Of a stretch of 44,444 nt of DNA, positions 11,443-19,888 are shown in pieces. The position numbers and the translations under genes are program-made. Below the pieces are notes generated by a model, which was given only the letters and a program-made list of their open reading frames with translations, ran no database searches and was not told the origin of the DNA. Positions within the stretch are counted from its first letter, which is position 1, and each line of letters opens with the position of its first letter. The stretch is taken from positions 1 through 44,444 of the forward strand of contig NZ_QAIH01000151.1 in the NCBI RefSeq assembly GCF_003060895.1. The letters are read 5' to 3'. The stretch is from Acidovorax sp. HMWF029 (GTDB taxonomy: Bacteria > Pseudomonadota > Gammaproteobacteria > Burkholderiales > Burkholderiaceae_C).

Positions 11443-11524
11443 GGGTCGGATTAGACCGATGCCCCCCTCGCCGGGCAATCGCATTATTTTGAAAGACTTT
11501 GAAGTTTGGCGACACAATCGCGCC
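11443..11524. promoter_or_regulatory. Divergent promoter region of the catabolic island
   Basis: 82 bp separate the lysR-type gene from the molybdenum hydroxylase operon. TTGAAA (11489-11494) and CACAAT (11513-11518), 18 bp apart, could serve lysR; transcription would then begin at or very near its ATG, giving a leaderless message. A direct repeat TTTGAA-AGAC-TTTGAA (11488-11503) and the small dyad ACTT-TG-AAGT are candidate LysR contacts. None is strong. Confidence 0.35.
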
Positions 11525-12445
11525 ATGGATCTCCTGGACAACCCCTCCAACCTGAGCCTGCGGCAGTTGCGAGCCTTCTGGCTCGTCGCGCATGAAGGCA
11601 CCATGACCCGAGCGGCGGCACGCATGCACCTGACCATCTCGGCGCTGTCGATGCTTGTGCGCACGCTGGAGGAAGAACTCGGTGTGCGCCTGTTCGAGCG
11701 CACCACGCGCCGCATCGAGATGACTGAGGCTGGCCGCCAATTCTTGCCCACGGTGCGCGATGTGTTCTTCGCACTTGATTCGGGCCTGCAGACGCTGCAA
11801 GAAAGCAAGCGGCGCAAGAGCGAGCGGCTCTCGGTCGTGACCTCGCCGCTGCTAGCGGCCAGTCTGGTGCCCGAGGTCATCGCACGCTTTCGCGAGCAGT
11901 TCCCGAACGTCACGGTGACCCTGGTGGACGCGCCCGTGGACCAGGTCGTGGCGCATGTGCGCGAAGGCAAATCGGACTTCGGCATCTGCACGGCGGACCT
12001 GGCCTCCACTGACCTGCTCTCGCAGGTGCTCTACAAGGACACGCTGGTGCTGGCCTGCAGCCCAGACCACCCGCTGGCCGAGCGCCGCGAGGCCAGCTGG
12101 GGCGACCTTACGGACCAGAGCCTGATCCTGCTGACCTCGAACACCGGCCTGCGACGGCTGGCCGACCAGACCCTGGGCCAGCTCACGCTGCGGCTCAAGC
12201 CTGCGTTCGAGGTAGCCAACATCCAGACCGCTGTGGGCCTGGTAGCAGCCGGCCTCGGTGTCTCGGTGCTACCGGCCTATAGCCTGTCACGCGCCGATGG
12301 GCAGCGCGTGGTCTCGGTGCCGCTGACAGACCCGGTGGTGACACGCGAAATCGTCGCGCTGTGCACCCGCGCACGGCCATTTTCAATGGCCGCTGAAGCA
12401 TTCTTGAAGCTGTTCACAAAATACGCGGACCAGACCACGATTTAG
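11525..12445 (+). CDS. LysR family transcriptional regulator of the catabolic island
   Basis: 306-aa regulator. Winged helix-turn-helix at about residues 10-68 (LSLRQLRAFWLVAHEGTMT, then ELGVRLFERTTRRIEMTEAG) and a LysR substrate-binding domain from about 95 (VVTSPLLAASLVPEVIARF) to the C-terminus. It is transcribed away from the molybdenum hydroxylase operon and toward the Bug receptor and extradiol dioxygenase genes, so it probably governs both arms in response to the pathway substrate or an intermediate (inference). ATG at 11525 has no ribosome site and may be leaderless. Confidence 0.93.
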   Translation: MDLLDNPSNLSLRQLRAFWLVAHEGTMTRAAARMHLTISALSMLVRTLEEELGVRLFERTTRRIEMTEAGRQFLPTVRDVFFALDSGLQTLQESKRRKSERLSVVTSPLLAASLVPEVIARFREQFPNVTVTLVDAPVDQVVAHVREGKSDFGICTADLASTDLLSQVLYKDTLVLACSPDHPLAERREASWGDLTDQSLILLTSNTGLRRLADQTLGQLTLRLKPAFEVANIQTAVGLVAAGLGVSVLPAYSLSRADGQRVVSVPLTDPVVTREIVALCTRARPFSMAAEAFLKLFTKYADQTTI

Positions 12446-12461
12446 GCGGTTTATCGGTCGG

Positions 12462-12508
12462 TTTTGCTGGTGTTGCCTCTGTTCAGCACAGCAACGCACC
12501 AGTACAAA
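12462..12508. terminator. Stem-loop between lysR and the Bug receptor gene
   Basis: CTGGTGTTGC (12467-12476) pairs with GCAACGCACCAG (12491-12502) with a two-base bulge. Outer TTTTG and CAAAA extend the arms, and a 14-base loop lies between. It lies just after the lysR stop with no T-tract, so it may be a weak terminator, a processing site or an operator for the downstream pair. The rest of 12446-12556 holds an AAGGAA ribosome site for the receptor gene. Confidence 0.45.
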
Positions 12509-12556
12509 AGTATGGCGTTGCCCCCCTTTCGAACGCCTCACCAAGGAAACCGATCC

Positions 12557-13603
12557 ATGAAAACCCTTTGCGGCCCCTGCCTGGTCACTCCTGCACACAC
12601 CCCGCTTTCATCGCCATCACCGCTGTCCCGCCGCCAGGTGATGGCATGGAGCCTCGCCAGCACTGCTGCATGGCTGCACACAACGCCCGCCGTGGCAAAC
12701 ACCTGGCCCTCCAAGCCTGTAAAGATCACCACTGCGGCCTCGACCGGTAGCGGGCCCGATGTCTCGCTGCGACTGGTGGCCGAACAGCTTTCGCGCCGCT
12801 GGGGCCAGCCGGTCATCGTCGACAACAAGCCCGGTGGCAATGGCGTAGTGGCCTTCAATGCTACGCGCAGCGCCACCTCGGACGGCCATGAGCTGATCCA
12901 CCTGGACAGCACCATGCTGACCTCCAATGTGCACCTGTACAGCCGCCTGCCCTACGATCCGCTGCGCGACTTTGCCCCGATCCGCCCGACGCTGCAAACC
13001 GACTTCTTCGTAGCCGTGGCGAAGGACAGCCCTTTCAAATCGATCGACGACATCGTGCAGGCCGCCCTCACTGCGCCAGACCGCGTCACCTATGGATCGT
13101 GGGGGCTGGGCAGTCCTGGGCACCTGGGCGCGCTGCGTCTCCTGGCCGCCACCAACACACGCATGACCCATGTGCCCTACAAGGAAATCCCGCAGCTGTT
13201 CGCTGCCGTGGCCACCGGCGAGGTGCAATGGGCGCTCGGCAGTATCGCCAGTGCCGGGCCCATGGAGAAGTCAGGCCGTATTCGCTTCGTGGGCGTGGCC
13301 GCGCCGCAACCCTCGCCCTTTGCGCCTGGAGTGCCCGGCATGGCGTCATCCGCACAGGCCAAGGCCTTCGTGGCCAATGCCTGGTTCGGCCTGTTCGCTC
13401 CTCGCAGCACACCCAAGCCCCTGCGCGAGAGGATTGCAACAGACATCACCGAGATACTGGACACGCCGGACCTGACCGACCGCTACCGCACGCTGGGCTA
13501 CAACCGGCTGGATCAAAAGCCCGACGAATTCGGCGAGTACATCGCCCGGGAGACACAGCTATGGGGCCGCGTGATCGCAGAGGCCAAACTGAAGCTGGAC
13601 TAG
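12557..13603 (+). CDS. Bug-family (tripartite tricarboxylate transporter) solute receptor
   Basis: 348-aa periplasmic binding protein. The N-terminus carries a twin-arginine motif (SRRQVMAW, RR at 25-26) followed by a hydrophobic stretch ending at PAVA. The mature part begins with the Bug signature WPSKPVKI, then VDNKPGGNG and YGSWGLGSPGHL. ATG at 12557 follows AAGGAAAC. No TctA/TctB membrane components are nearby, as is usual for the many orphan Bug proteins of Comamonadaceae and Alcaligenaceae, which may work with a shared transporter or as sensors. It most likely binds the carboxylated substrate of this island (inference). Same strand as lysR and the dioxygenase gene. Confidence 0.9.
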   Translation: MKTLCGPCLVTPAHTPLSSPSPLSRRQVMAWSLASTAAWLHTTPAVANTWPSKPVKITTAASTGSGPDVSLRLVAEQLSRRWGQPVIVDNKPGGNGVVAFNATRSATSDGHELIHLDSTMLTSNVHLYSRLPYDPLRDFAPIRPTLQTDFFVAVAKDSPFKSIDDIVQAALTAPDRVTYGSWGLGSPGHLGALRLLAATNTRMTHVPYKEIPQLFAAVATGEVQWALGSIASAGPMEKSGRIRFVGVAAPQPSPFAPGVPGMASSAQAKAFVANAWFGLFAPRSTPKPLRERIATDITEILDTPDLTDRYRTLGYNRLDQKPDEFGEYIARETQLWGRVIAEAKLKLD

Positions 13604-13644
13604 CACGCGCCGCTGGCACCACACAAGACGGAGGCGGAAAGAAG

Positions 13645-14511
13645 ATGATTGCACTCAAGGACATCAGCTACGTGCGCCTGGGCACGCGTGACCTCGACGG
13701 CGCCTGCCGCTATGCCAGCGACATCCTGGGCTTGCGGGAAGGACAGCGCTACGGGCCACTGCGGCACGGCAGGGCGGTAGGCTTTCGCAGCGATGCGCGC
13801 GAGCAAACGCTGGTCTACTTCGAAGGTGACCCTGCGGACCACACCACCGGTTTCGAGGTGGCATCCATGGACGCGCTGCAGTCCGCAGCAGGCGAGCTCG
13901 AACGCTTGGGCCACGCAGTGCACGAGGGCAGCGCGGACGAGTGCGAGCAGCGTCGCGTGCGGGCCTTCATCGGCTTCAAAGACCCGAGCGGCAACGCCAT
14001 CGAACTGGCGGTCTCGCCCTTCCACAGCGGTGTGCGCTTTTTCCCGACGCGGGATACAGGCAACACCGGTTTTTCGCATGTGGGGCTGCGCAGCACCAAC
14101 CCGGCGCGCGACGAGAGCTTCTGGACCACGGTGCTCAACGCCAAGGTCAGCGACCGCATCGGCACAGCCCCCTTATTGCGCATCGACGAGGTGCATCACA
14201 AGATTGCGCTGTTCCCTTCGGGCTATGCGGGCGTTCAGCACATCAACCACCAGGTGGCGTCCATTGATGATCTGATGCGCGCCTGGTATTTGCTGCAGTC
14301 GCGAGGCGTGCGCGTGGTTTTCGGCCCAGGCAAGCACCCGACCTCGGGCGCAATGTTCCTCTACTTCGAGGGTCCGGACGGCATGGTCTACGAGTTTTCG
14401 AGCGGCGTACGCACAGTCACCGACCCGGATGCGCTGCCGCGCCAGTTCCCGTTCCACCCCACTTCGTTCTGCATGTGGGGCTCAGTGCCCGACATTGCGG
14501 AGTTCCGCTGA
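13645..14511 (+). CDS. Two-domain extradiol (VOC) ring-cleavage dioxygenase
   Basis: 288-aa type I extradiol dioxygenase with two vicinal-oxygen-chelate modules. The C-terminal module keeps the full iron triad: H145 (GFSHVGLRS), H202 (HINHQVAS) and E250 (VYEFSSG), corresponding to 146/210/260 in biphenyl-diol dioxygenase. It should cleave a catechol-like ring adjacent to the diol. Two-domain enzymes of this size often act on bicyclic or biaryl diols. The ATG follows GGAAAGAAG and lies about 40 bp behind the Bug receptor gene, with which it forms one arm of the island. Its substrate is unknown; an N-heteroaromatic diol is inferred from the divergent molybdenum hydroxylase genes. Confidence 0.85.
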   Translation: MIALKDISYVRLGTRDLDGACRYASDILGLREGQRYGPLRHGRAVGFRSDAREQTLVYFEGDPADHTTGFEVASMDALQSAAGELERLGHAVHEGSADECEQRRVRAFIGFKDPSGNAIELAVSPFHSGVRFFPTRDTGNTGFSHVGLRSTNPARDESFWTTVLNAKVSDRIGTAPLLRIDEVHHKIALFPSGYAGVQHINHQVASIDDLMRAWYLLQSRGVRVVFGPGKHPTSGAMFLYFEGPDGMVYEFSSGVRTVTDPDALPRQFPFHPTSFCMWGSVPDIAEFR

Positions 14512-14637
14512 CACGGGCCTACTTGCAACCACTAACGGCAGTGGCCTCGCCTTGCAATGTTAAAGCGCTCACTGCATATCGTCGCCTGGGTGTAGCAACG
14601 GACGCGCGTGCGCATGACGCACCGCTATATCCTTCGC

Positions 14638-15180
14638 TCAGCCCACAGCGACAACGCGCTCCATCAGCGCCAGGTAGTGCGGCAGCGGCGGCGTGGCCCT
14701 GCCGGGCACCTTGGCCAGGTCGTCGTAGCGGCGCAGGCGGATAGCTTCCTGTGCAAATGCCTGCTCAACGAATCTGGCGCATTCGACCAGGCCAAAAGCG
14801 CCCCCCTGCAACTCCAGGCTGTGCTGCGAAGCAGGCGACAGCGTCTCCAAATACCCTGGCTCCATGGTGCAAAGGTAGCGCTTGGCATCCACATGCAGGC
14901 GGATGGGCTCCAGCACCGCGGCGGGCAGCAGGCCGCGCAAGAACGGAATGGCGATGTATTGGTGCAGGTCGTCCTGCTCGGCTGTGTCGCCCCCTGGGGC
15001 CAACAGGTGCCCCAGGTCGTGCAGCAGCGCAGCGACAACGGTGGCTGGGGTTTCACCCGATTTTTCGGCCCACTGTGCGCACTGCAGCGCATGCTCCAGC
15101 TGGCTGACCGCCTCGCGGCCGTACTGGTTCACGCCCCGGGTAGCGAGCAAGTGGGTGATATCTTCAAGGCTCAAGGCCAT
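14638..15180 (-). CDS. PhnZ-like HD-domain oxygenase of the phosphonate operon
   Basis: 180-aa HD-domain protein of the phosphonate-operon-associated type. The family includes PhnZ, a mixed-valence di-iron oxygenase cleaving the C-P bond of 2-amino-1-hydroxyethylphosphonate. Residues matching PhnZ as I recall them are conserved: Y20 and E23 (Y24/E27), H30, H54-D55, H58, then H73, H96 and K100. Start ATG 15180 follows GAGGAG. It is 17 bp downstream of phnE and last in the phnCDE operon. No phnY, the 2-oxoglutarate dioxygenase that supplies PhnZ's substrate, is in the window, so the enzyme may act on another hydroxyphosphonate or PhnY may be encoded elsewhere. Ordinary HD phosphohydrolase activity cannot be excluded. 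Confidence 0.8.
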   Translation of the reverse strand: MALSLEDITHLLATRGVNQYGREAVSQLEHALQCAQWAEKSGETPATVVAALLHDLGHLLAPGGDTAEQDDLHQYIAIPFLRGLLPAAVLEPIRLHVDAKRYLCTMEPGYLETLSPASQHSLELQGGAFGLVECARFVEQAFAQEAIRLRRYDDLAKVPGRATPPLPHYLALMERVVAVG

Positions 15181-15197
15181 GGGGAGCTCCTCAGAAC

Positions 15198-16004
15198 TTA
15201 GACCAGGGACTTGCGGATGCGCGCCGATACCAGGTCGATGACACTCACGGTGACCACGATGATGAGCATGACTGCACAGGTCTCGGCGTATTGGAAGCCC
15301 CGGATGATTTCCCACAGCACCACCCCAATGCCCCCGGCGCCCACCATGCCCACCACAGAGGCCGATCGCACGTTGGCCTCAAAACGGTACAGCGTGTACG
15401 AGATCCACAGCGGCATGACCTGCGGAATCACGCCGTAGATGATTTCGTGCAGTGCACTCGCACCGGTGGAGCGGATGCCTTCCACGGGCTGCGGGTCAAT
15501 CGCCTCCACCGCCTCGGAAAACAGCTTGGCCAGAGTGCCCGAGGTGTGGATCCACAGTGCCAAGACTCCCGCAAATGGACCCAGACCTACGGCCACCACG
15601 AACAGCATGGCGAACACCATTTCGTTGATGGCGCGGAACGCGTCGAGCACGCGGCGCACAGGCTGGTACACCCACCAGGGAACGATGTTGGACGAGGCCA
15701 GCAGCGCCAGCGGCACGGCGGTAACCACTGCCAGGGCTGTACCCCAGAGCGCGATCTGCAGCGTGACCAGCATCTCCTGCACATAGAGCTGCCACTGCGA
15801 GAAATTGGGCGGAAAGAACTCCGCAGCGTAACGGGCCATGTTGCCCGAATCGCTCAGCAGGTCAAGCGGGCGCATGTCGGCGCCCTTCCAGGATGCCGCC
15901 AGCAACACGAGCAGAATGCCCCAGGACAGGTACCAGACAAGGCTGCGTTTGGGCGCCGTGCTGCTGGCCAGCGTGGCCAGCGAGGGATTCAGAGCAGAAG
16001 ACAT
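15198..16004 (-). CDS. phnE: Phosphonate ABC transporter permease
   Basis: 268-aa inner-membrane permease with about six helices. The binding-protein-dependent transport loop is visible around [21 protein letters not shown], which contacts the PhnC ATPase. Only one permease gene is present, so the transporter is presumably a PhnE homodimer. Start ATG 16004 is preceded by AGGTG. It lies 33 bp after phnD and 17 bp before the HD oxygenase gene, within one transcription unit. Confidence 0.93.
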   Translation of the reverse strand: MSSALNPSLATLASSTAPKRSLVWYLSWGILLVLLAASWKGADMRPLDLLSDSGNMARYAAEFFPPNFSQWQLYVQEMLVTLQIALWGTALAVVTAVPLALLASSNIVPWWVYQPVRRVLDAFRAINEMVFAMLFVVAVGLGPFAGVLALWIHTSGTLAKLFSEAVEAIDPQPVEGIRSTGASALHEIIYGVIPQVMPLWISYTLYRFEANVRSASVVGMVGAGGIGVVLWEIIRGFQYAETCAVMLIIVVTVSVIDLVSARIRKSLV

Positions 16005-16037
16005 GGGGACACCTGGGCTGCGATAAAAACGAGCGGC

Positions 16038-16982
16038 TTACTTCAGCGACGCCAATTGCTGGTCAATTTCTGCCAGGCGGGTCTTCTTGTCGGCATCAGC
16101 CAGCGTGGTGTCAGCTTCGATCCTGTTGCGCTTGCCAAACAGGTCGAGCTGACGGATGGGCATGAGCTGTGCGTTGGTCGATGGCTTGAAGCCCGAGAGC
16201 TTGGAGATCTTCATCACGATCTCTTTTTCGCGTGCATCGGTCTTGGCGTAGTTGTAGAAAAAGTCCTTGATCTTGGCTTTGGTGGCCTCAGGCATTTCCT
16301 TGTGCATAACCAAAGGGTCCAGCGCAATCAGCGGCGAGGTCCAGACGATCTTGATGTCCTTGAACTTCTCAGGCTGGCGTTCCTTGATCTTGTCGAGGTT
16401 TTCGCTGTTGTTGGTGGCTACATCCACCTGCTTGTTGGCCACGGCCAGGGCATTGGTCTCGTGGTTGGCGCTGCGCACGATCTTGAAATGCGTTTTCACA
16501 TCGACCTTGTTCTGCGCAAAGGCGTAGTAGCCGGGCACCAGAAAGCCCGAGGTCGAGTTGGGATCACCATTGCCAAAGCTCAGCGATTTACCATTCTTGA
16601 GTACATCGTCAAGCGTGTTGTAAGGGCTGTCCTTGTGCACGATGAGGTGTGAGTAGTAGCCCTGGGTGCCATCGGCGTTGACCATCTGCGCGAACACCTC
16701 GCCATTGGCGCGGTCCACCGCCTCCATGGCCGACTTGTTGCCCAGCCAAGCCACCTGTACCTTGTTGAAGCGCATGCCTTCAATGATGCCGGCGTAGTCC
16801 GGCGCAAAGAAGGCGCGGATCTTGAAGCCCGTTTGCTTGGCCATGTCATCCAGCAGCGGCTGCCAGTCGGCTTTGAGGTTCTGCGTCGCCTCCGTGGAGA
16901 TGATGCCGAAATTGATGTCCTGGGCGTAGGCACCAGAAAGACCCAGGCCCAGTGCGATAGCGGTAAACAGCTTCTTGAACAT
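16038..16982 (-). CDS. phnD: Phosphonate ABC transporter periplasmic binding protein
   Basis: 314-aa binding protein with a short Sec signal peptide (MFKKLFTAIALGLGLSGAYA, cleavage about residue 20). The mature start DINFGIISTEATQNLK is typical, as are the ligand-region motifs SHLIVHKDSPY and NGDPNSTSGFLVPGYY. It captures phosphonates in the periplasm for PhnCE. The ATG is preceded by GGAG. It sits between phnC and phnE with about 40-bp gaps. Confidence 0.94.
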   Translation of the reverse strand: MFKKLFTAIALGLGLSGAYAQDINFGIISTEATQNLKADWQPLLDDMAKQTGFKIRAFFAPDYAGIIEGMRFNKVQVAWLGNKSAMEAVDRANGEVFAQMVNADGTQGYYSHLIVHKDSPYNTLDDVLKNGKSLSFGNGDPNSTSGFLVPGYYAFAQNKVDVKTHFKIVRSANHETNALAVANKQVDVATNNSENLDKIKERQPEKFKDIKIVWTSPLIALDPLVMHKEMPEATKAKIKDFFYNYAKTDAREKEIVMKISKLSGFKPSTNAQLMPIRQLDLFGKRNRIEADTTLADADKKTRLAEIDQQLASLK

Positions 16983-17022
16983 GTGGAAACTCCGAAATGG
17001 AAAACAATGAATCGCTGCCTGC

Positions 17023-17883
17023 TCAGGCAGCGCGAACCATGGCAGGTGCCCACTGAGGGGTTGGCGCAGCAACCGGCGCTGCCACCGGATGCAAAGGCAT
17101 GGCGTCCGCCAGAATCTCGTCGGCGTGCACTCCATACAGGCCGCGCAGCAGTGCAGGAGTGAGTGCTGCCGAGGGGCCGTCGTACACCACCTGACCGTGG
17201 TGCAATGCGACCACACGCGGGCAGTATTTGATGGCCACATCCACCTGGTGCAGCGAAACAATGACGGTGCAACGGTCCTCGCGGTTGATGCGAGCCAGGA
17301 TGTCCATGACCTTGCGCGAGGACTCCGGGTCGAGGGAGGCAATGGGTTCATCGGCCAGCACCACCTTGGCGCCCTGCACCAGCGTGCGCGCAATGGCCGC
17401 GCGCTGCTGCTGCCCGCCGGACAAGGTAGAGGCCCTTTGTGCATGGCACTCAGCAATGCCCACGCGGCCCAGGGCTTCGAGTGCCAGCGCGCGCTCGTGC
17501 GGCTTGAACATGCGCAGCCAGCCGCGCCAGCGGGGCGTGCGATGCAGCAGGCCCACCAGCACATTCATCAGCACCGGCAACCGGTCCACCAGATTGAATT
17601 GCTGGAACACAAAACCCACCTGCGAACGCACCTTGCGGATGTCGCTGTGGATGCGCCCACCCTGTTGCACGCAGCGGCCATCCACCTCGATCAGCGAATC
17701 GCTGGCTGCGTCCGCCACCACCAAGCCCGCCACGTGGCGCAGCAAGGTGGACTTGCCGGAGCCAGATGCTCCAATCAGCGCCACCATCTCACCGCTCTGC
17801 ACGGTGAGGTTGATATCGCGCAGTGCGTGTTTGCCATTCGCGAAGTGCTTGTTCAGTTGATGGATGTGCAGTGCGGCAGTCAT
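17023..17883 (-). CDS. phnC: Phosphonate ABC transporter ATP-binding protein
   Basis: 286-aa ABC ATPase. Walker [10 protein letters not shown] (about residues 37-45), signature [14 protein letters not shown] and Walker B VVLADEP are all present; [18 protein letters not shown] contains the Q-loop. The C-terminus has a 25-residue Ala/Pro-rich extension. I chose ATG 17883 because a perfect AGGAGG stands six bases before it; longer in-frame starts would run through the operator region. First gene of phnCDE-HD, with a Pho box and a PhnF-type dyad just upstream. Confidence 0.95.
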   Translation of the reverse strand: MTAALHIHQLNKHFANGKHALRDINLTVQSGEMVALIGASGSGKSTLLRHVAGLVVADAASDSLIEVDGRCVQQGGRIHSDIRKVRSQVGFVFQQFNLVDRLPVLMNVLVGLLHRTPRWRGWLRMFKPHERALALEALGRVGIAECHAQRASTLSGGQQQRAAIARTLVQGAKVVLADEPIASLDPESSRKVMDILARINREDRCTVIVSLHQVDVAIKYCPRVVALHHGQVVYDGPSAALTPALLRGLYGVHADEILADAMPLHPVAAPVAAPTPQWAPAMVRAA

Positions 17884-17903
17884 GGCAGCCTCCTGAGGGT
17901 TAA

Positions 17904-17917
17904 GTCGTCTAGACAAC
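17904..17917. promoter_or_regulatory. PhnF-type operator upstream of phnC
   Basis: GTCGTCTAGACAAC has the perfect core GTCTAGAC (17907-17914). The same arrangement, TTGTATAGACAA, stands before phnG at 24327-24338. Shared dyads in front of both arms of the locus, together with a local phnF gene, suggest that the GntR-type PhnF represses both. It lies 21-34 bp upstream of the phnC start, well placed for repression. Confidence 0.65.
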
Positions 17918-17928
17918 CGAAGTGTGGT

Positions 17929-17942
17929 TGTCACGCGTGACA
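17929..17942. promoter_or_regulatory. Perfect 14-bp palindrome in the phnC promoter
   Basis: TGTCACGCGTGACA is an exact palindrome overlapping one half of the Pho box. It may simply arise from an inverted third PhoB half-site, or be the binding site of another dimer. Confidence 0.45.
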
Positions 17943-17954
17943 GTGCTTTGACAG
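17937..17954 (-). promoter_or_regulatory. Pho box (PhoB site) upstream of phnC
   Basis: On the minus strand the sequence reads CTGTCAA-AGCA-CTGTCAC: two seven-base half-sites spaced by four bases, each matching CTGTCAT at six of seven positions. This is the known PhoB binding arrangement with its 11-bp period. It points in the direction of phnC, 54-71 bp upstream of the start codon, so phosphate starvation should switch on phnCDE-HD. Confidence 0.75.
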
Positions 17955-18005
17955 TTGAGAGAAGTTTGGATGTCAATCAGAGAGCAGTGAGCGATCTGCA
18001 GGCGT

Positions 18006-19160
18006 TTACAGCACACGATGACCTTCGCGCCAAACACCGCGCACCACGGCTTGGCGGCCGCCATCGGGCAGTTCGGCCATGTGCACCTGCACCAAGTCTG
18101 CACGCAGGCTCGGGGCCAGCGCCCCCCGATCCGCCATGCCCGCCGCCTTGGCGGGGTTGCGGGTGACGGTGGCCACCGCCTGTGGAAGCGGCAGGATGTC
18201 TTCCTGCACCAGACGCATCACCGCGCTGAGCAGGCTGCCGGGTACATAGTCGGACGAGAGGATGTCCAGCAGCCCCCGGCGCGCCAGATCGGATGCCGCC
18301 ACATTGCCCGAGTGCGAACCACCGCGCACCACATTGGGCGCGCCCATCACTGTGAGCAGCCCGCGCTCGTGCGCGGCCCGAGCAGCCGCCAGCGTGGTGG
18401 GGAACTCCGACATCGCAGCCCCTTCGGCATGGGCCTGTTCCACATGCGCCACCGTGGTGTCGTCGTGGCTCGCCAGCGAGATGCCGTGCGTGCGGCAATA
18501 CTGAACAAAGTACGCGCGGTGCGGCTCGGCGTACTGCGCCTGCAGCGTGGCGGCATGCGCCACCTGGCGCTCGAACTTCTCAGCACTCCAGCCCTTCTTG
18601 CCGGTGTAGTAGGTGCGCGCCTGCTCGATGTTCTCCCACTGGCGCTGGCCCGGGGTGTGGTCCATCAGCGAGATCAGCGACAAGCGTGGGTGGCCGTGGA
18701 ACGGCTCGAACAGATCGATGGTGTTGGGCGCGGGCAGCTCACAGCGCACATGCAGGTGGTGGTCAGCACGCAGCAGGTTGCGCTCGGTGCAGGTGTCGAT
18801 GGTGTCGAGCACGCGGTTCCAGGCGCTGCCGCGCAGACTGTCCACGTCGGCCTCGCCCACGCCCAGCGCGTCCAGCACCGTGGTGATGCCTGCGGCAGCA
18901 ATCTCGGCGTCGTGCGCCAGCAATGCGGGCATCTCGGCCCACTGCACCTTGGGGCGCGGCATCAGGTGTCGCTCGAAGTTGTCGGTGTGAATTTCCACCA
19001 ATCCGGGCAGCAGGTAGTCACCATCCAGGTCAATGCCCCGCAGGGCCGATGTGCCACCACCGTCCACCGACGCGATGCGCCCAGCATCCACATGCAGACT
19101 TCCCAACACCACTTCTCCCGGAAGCACCATGCGGGCGTTCTTGAACACGGTCGCGGTCAT
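18006..19160 (-). CDS. phnM: Alpha-D-ribose 1-methylphosphonate 5-triphosphate diphosphatase
   Basis: 384-aa amidohydrolase-fold enzyme that removes pyrophosphate from the ribose-phosphonate triphosphate before C-P bond cleavage. Seen: DGDYLLPGLVEIHTDNFERH with metal-binding His, MDHTPGQRQW (characteristic of PhnM), SLASHDDTTVAHV and DILSSDYVPGSLL. Start overlaps phnL's stop by 4 bp and is preceded by GGGGAG. Last gene of the phnGHIJOKLM unit; about 120 bp separate it from the phnC start. Confidence 0.95.
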   Translation of the reverse strand: MTATVFKNARMVLPGEVVLGSLHVDAGRIASVDGGGTSALRGIDLDGDYLLPGLVEIHTDNFERHLMPRPKVQWAEMPALLAHDAEIAAAGITTVLDALGVGEADVDSLRGSAWNRVLDTIDTCTERNLLRADHHLHVRCELPAPNTIDLFEPFHGHPRLSLISLMDHTPGQRQWENIEQARTYYTGKKGWSAEKFERQVAHAATLQAQYAEPHRAYFVQYCRTHGISLASHDDTTVAHVEQAHAEGAAMSEFPTTLAAARAAHERGLLTVMGAPNVVRGGSHSGNVAASDLARRGLLDILSSDYVPGSLLSAVMRLVQEDILPLPQAVATVTRNPAKAAGMADRGALAPSLRADLVQVHMAELPDGGRQAVVRGVWREGHRVL

Positions 19161-19888
19161 GCCGATGCTCCCCGAAAGTCGCCCACATTCACGCGGCGTG
19201 TGGCCACGGCGGCGCCCACCTGCGCGTCGTGAAAGATGCCCACCAGGGCTGCGCCGCGCGCCACGGCTTCGTGGATCATGGTGATCACGGTCTCGGTGTT
19301 GGCCGCGTCGAGCGATGCAGTGGGCTCGTCCAGCAACAGCAGCGGCTTGGGCTTGATCATGTTGCGGGCGATGTTGATGCGCTGCTGCTCACCGCCGGAG
19401 AACGTGGCGGGCGGCAGATGCCACAGCCGCTCGGGGATGCGCAGGCGGGTCAGCCACTGGCGGGCGGCCTCGCGCGCGGCCTCGATGCCCGCAGGGTCGT
19501 CGCCCGCGTCTTCGGCCAGCGGCTCAGCCACCACATCCAGGGCCGATACGCGCGGAATGACCCGCAGGAACTGACTCACATACCCCACGGTGTCACGCCG
19601 AAGCTGCACCAGCGTTCGCGGAGTGGCCTGGGTCACGTCCACCACGGCGCCGTCGACCGAGCGCACGGTGATGCTGCCCGCATTGGCGCGGTAGTTGGCG
19701 TAGATCATCTTGAGCAGCGTGCTTTTTCCCATGCCTGAGGGGCCGTCAAGCACCACACATTCACCGGGCTGGACGGCCAGATCCACCCGGGCGAGCACGG
19801 GCAGTTCGATGCCGCTCTGGTGGTGCAAGGTGAAGCGCTTGGCCACCCCTTGCATCTGAAGAATGGGCGCAATGGAAGGTGGGTTCAT
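19157..19888 (-). CDS. phnL: C-P lyase system ABC-type protein PhnL
   Basis: 243-aa ABC ATPase homologue that assists the C-P lyase core rather than driving transport. Walker A GPSGMGKST, PhnL-typical SRVSALDVVAEPL-like region after FLRVIPR, signature FSGGEQQRINIARN and Walker B LLLLDEPTASLD are intact. It overlaps both phnK and phnM by 4 bp (ATGA junctions). Confidence 0.95.
   Translation of the reverse strand: MNPPSIAPILQMQGVAKRFTLHHQSGIELPVLARVDLAVQPGECVVLDGPSGMGKSTLLKMIYANYRANAGSITVRSVDGAVVDVTQATPRTLVQLRRDTVGYVSQFLRVIPRVSALDVVAEPLAEDAGDDPAGIEAAREAARQWLTRLRIPERLWHLPPATFSGGEQQRINIARNMIKPKPLLLLDEPTASLDAANTETVITMIHEAVARGAALVGIFHDAQVGAAVATRRVNVGDFRGASA

Noticed and set aside
9274-12009. Longer reading of the molybdenum hydroxylase large subunit, through the LysR gene on the other strand
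   Set aside because: Residues before the MLNCAFQPLRR start have no family similarity and are antisense to the lysR coding region; the normal N-terminus starts at 11442.
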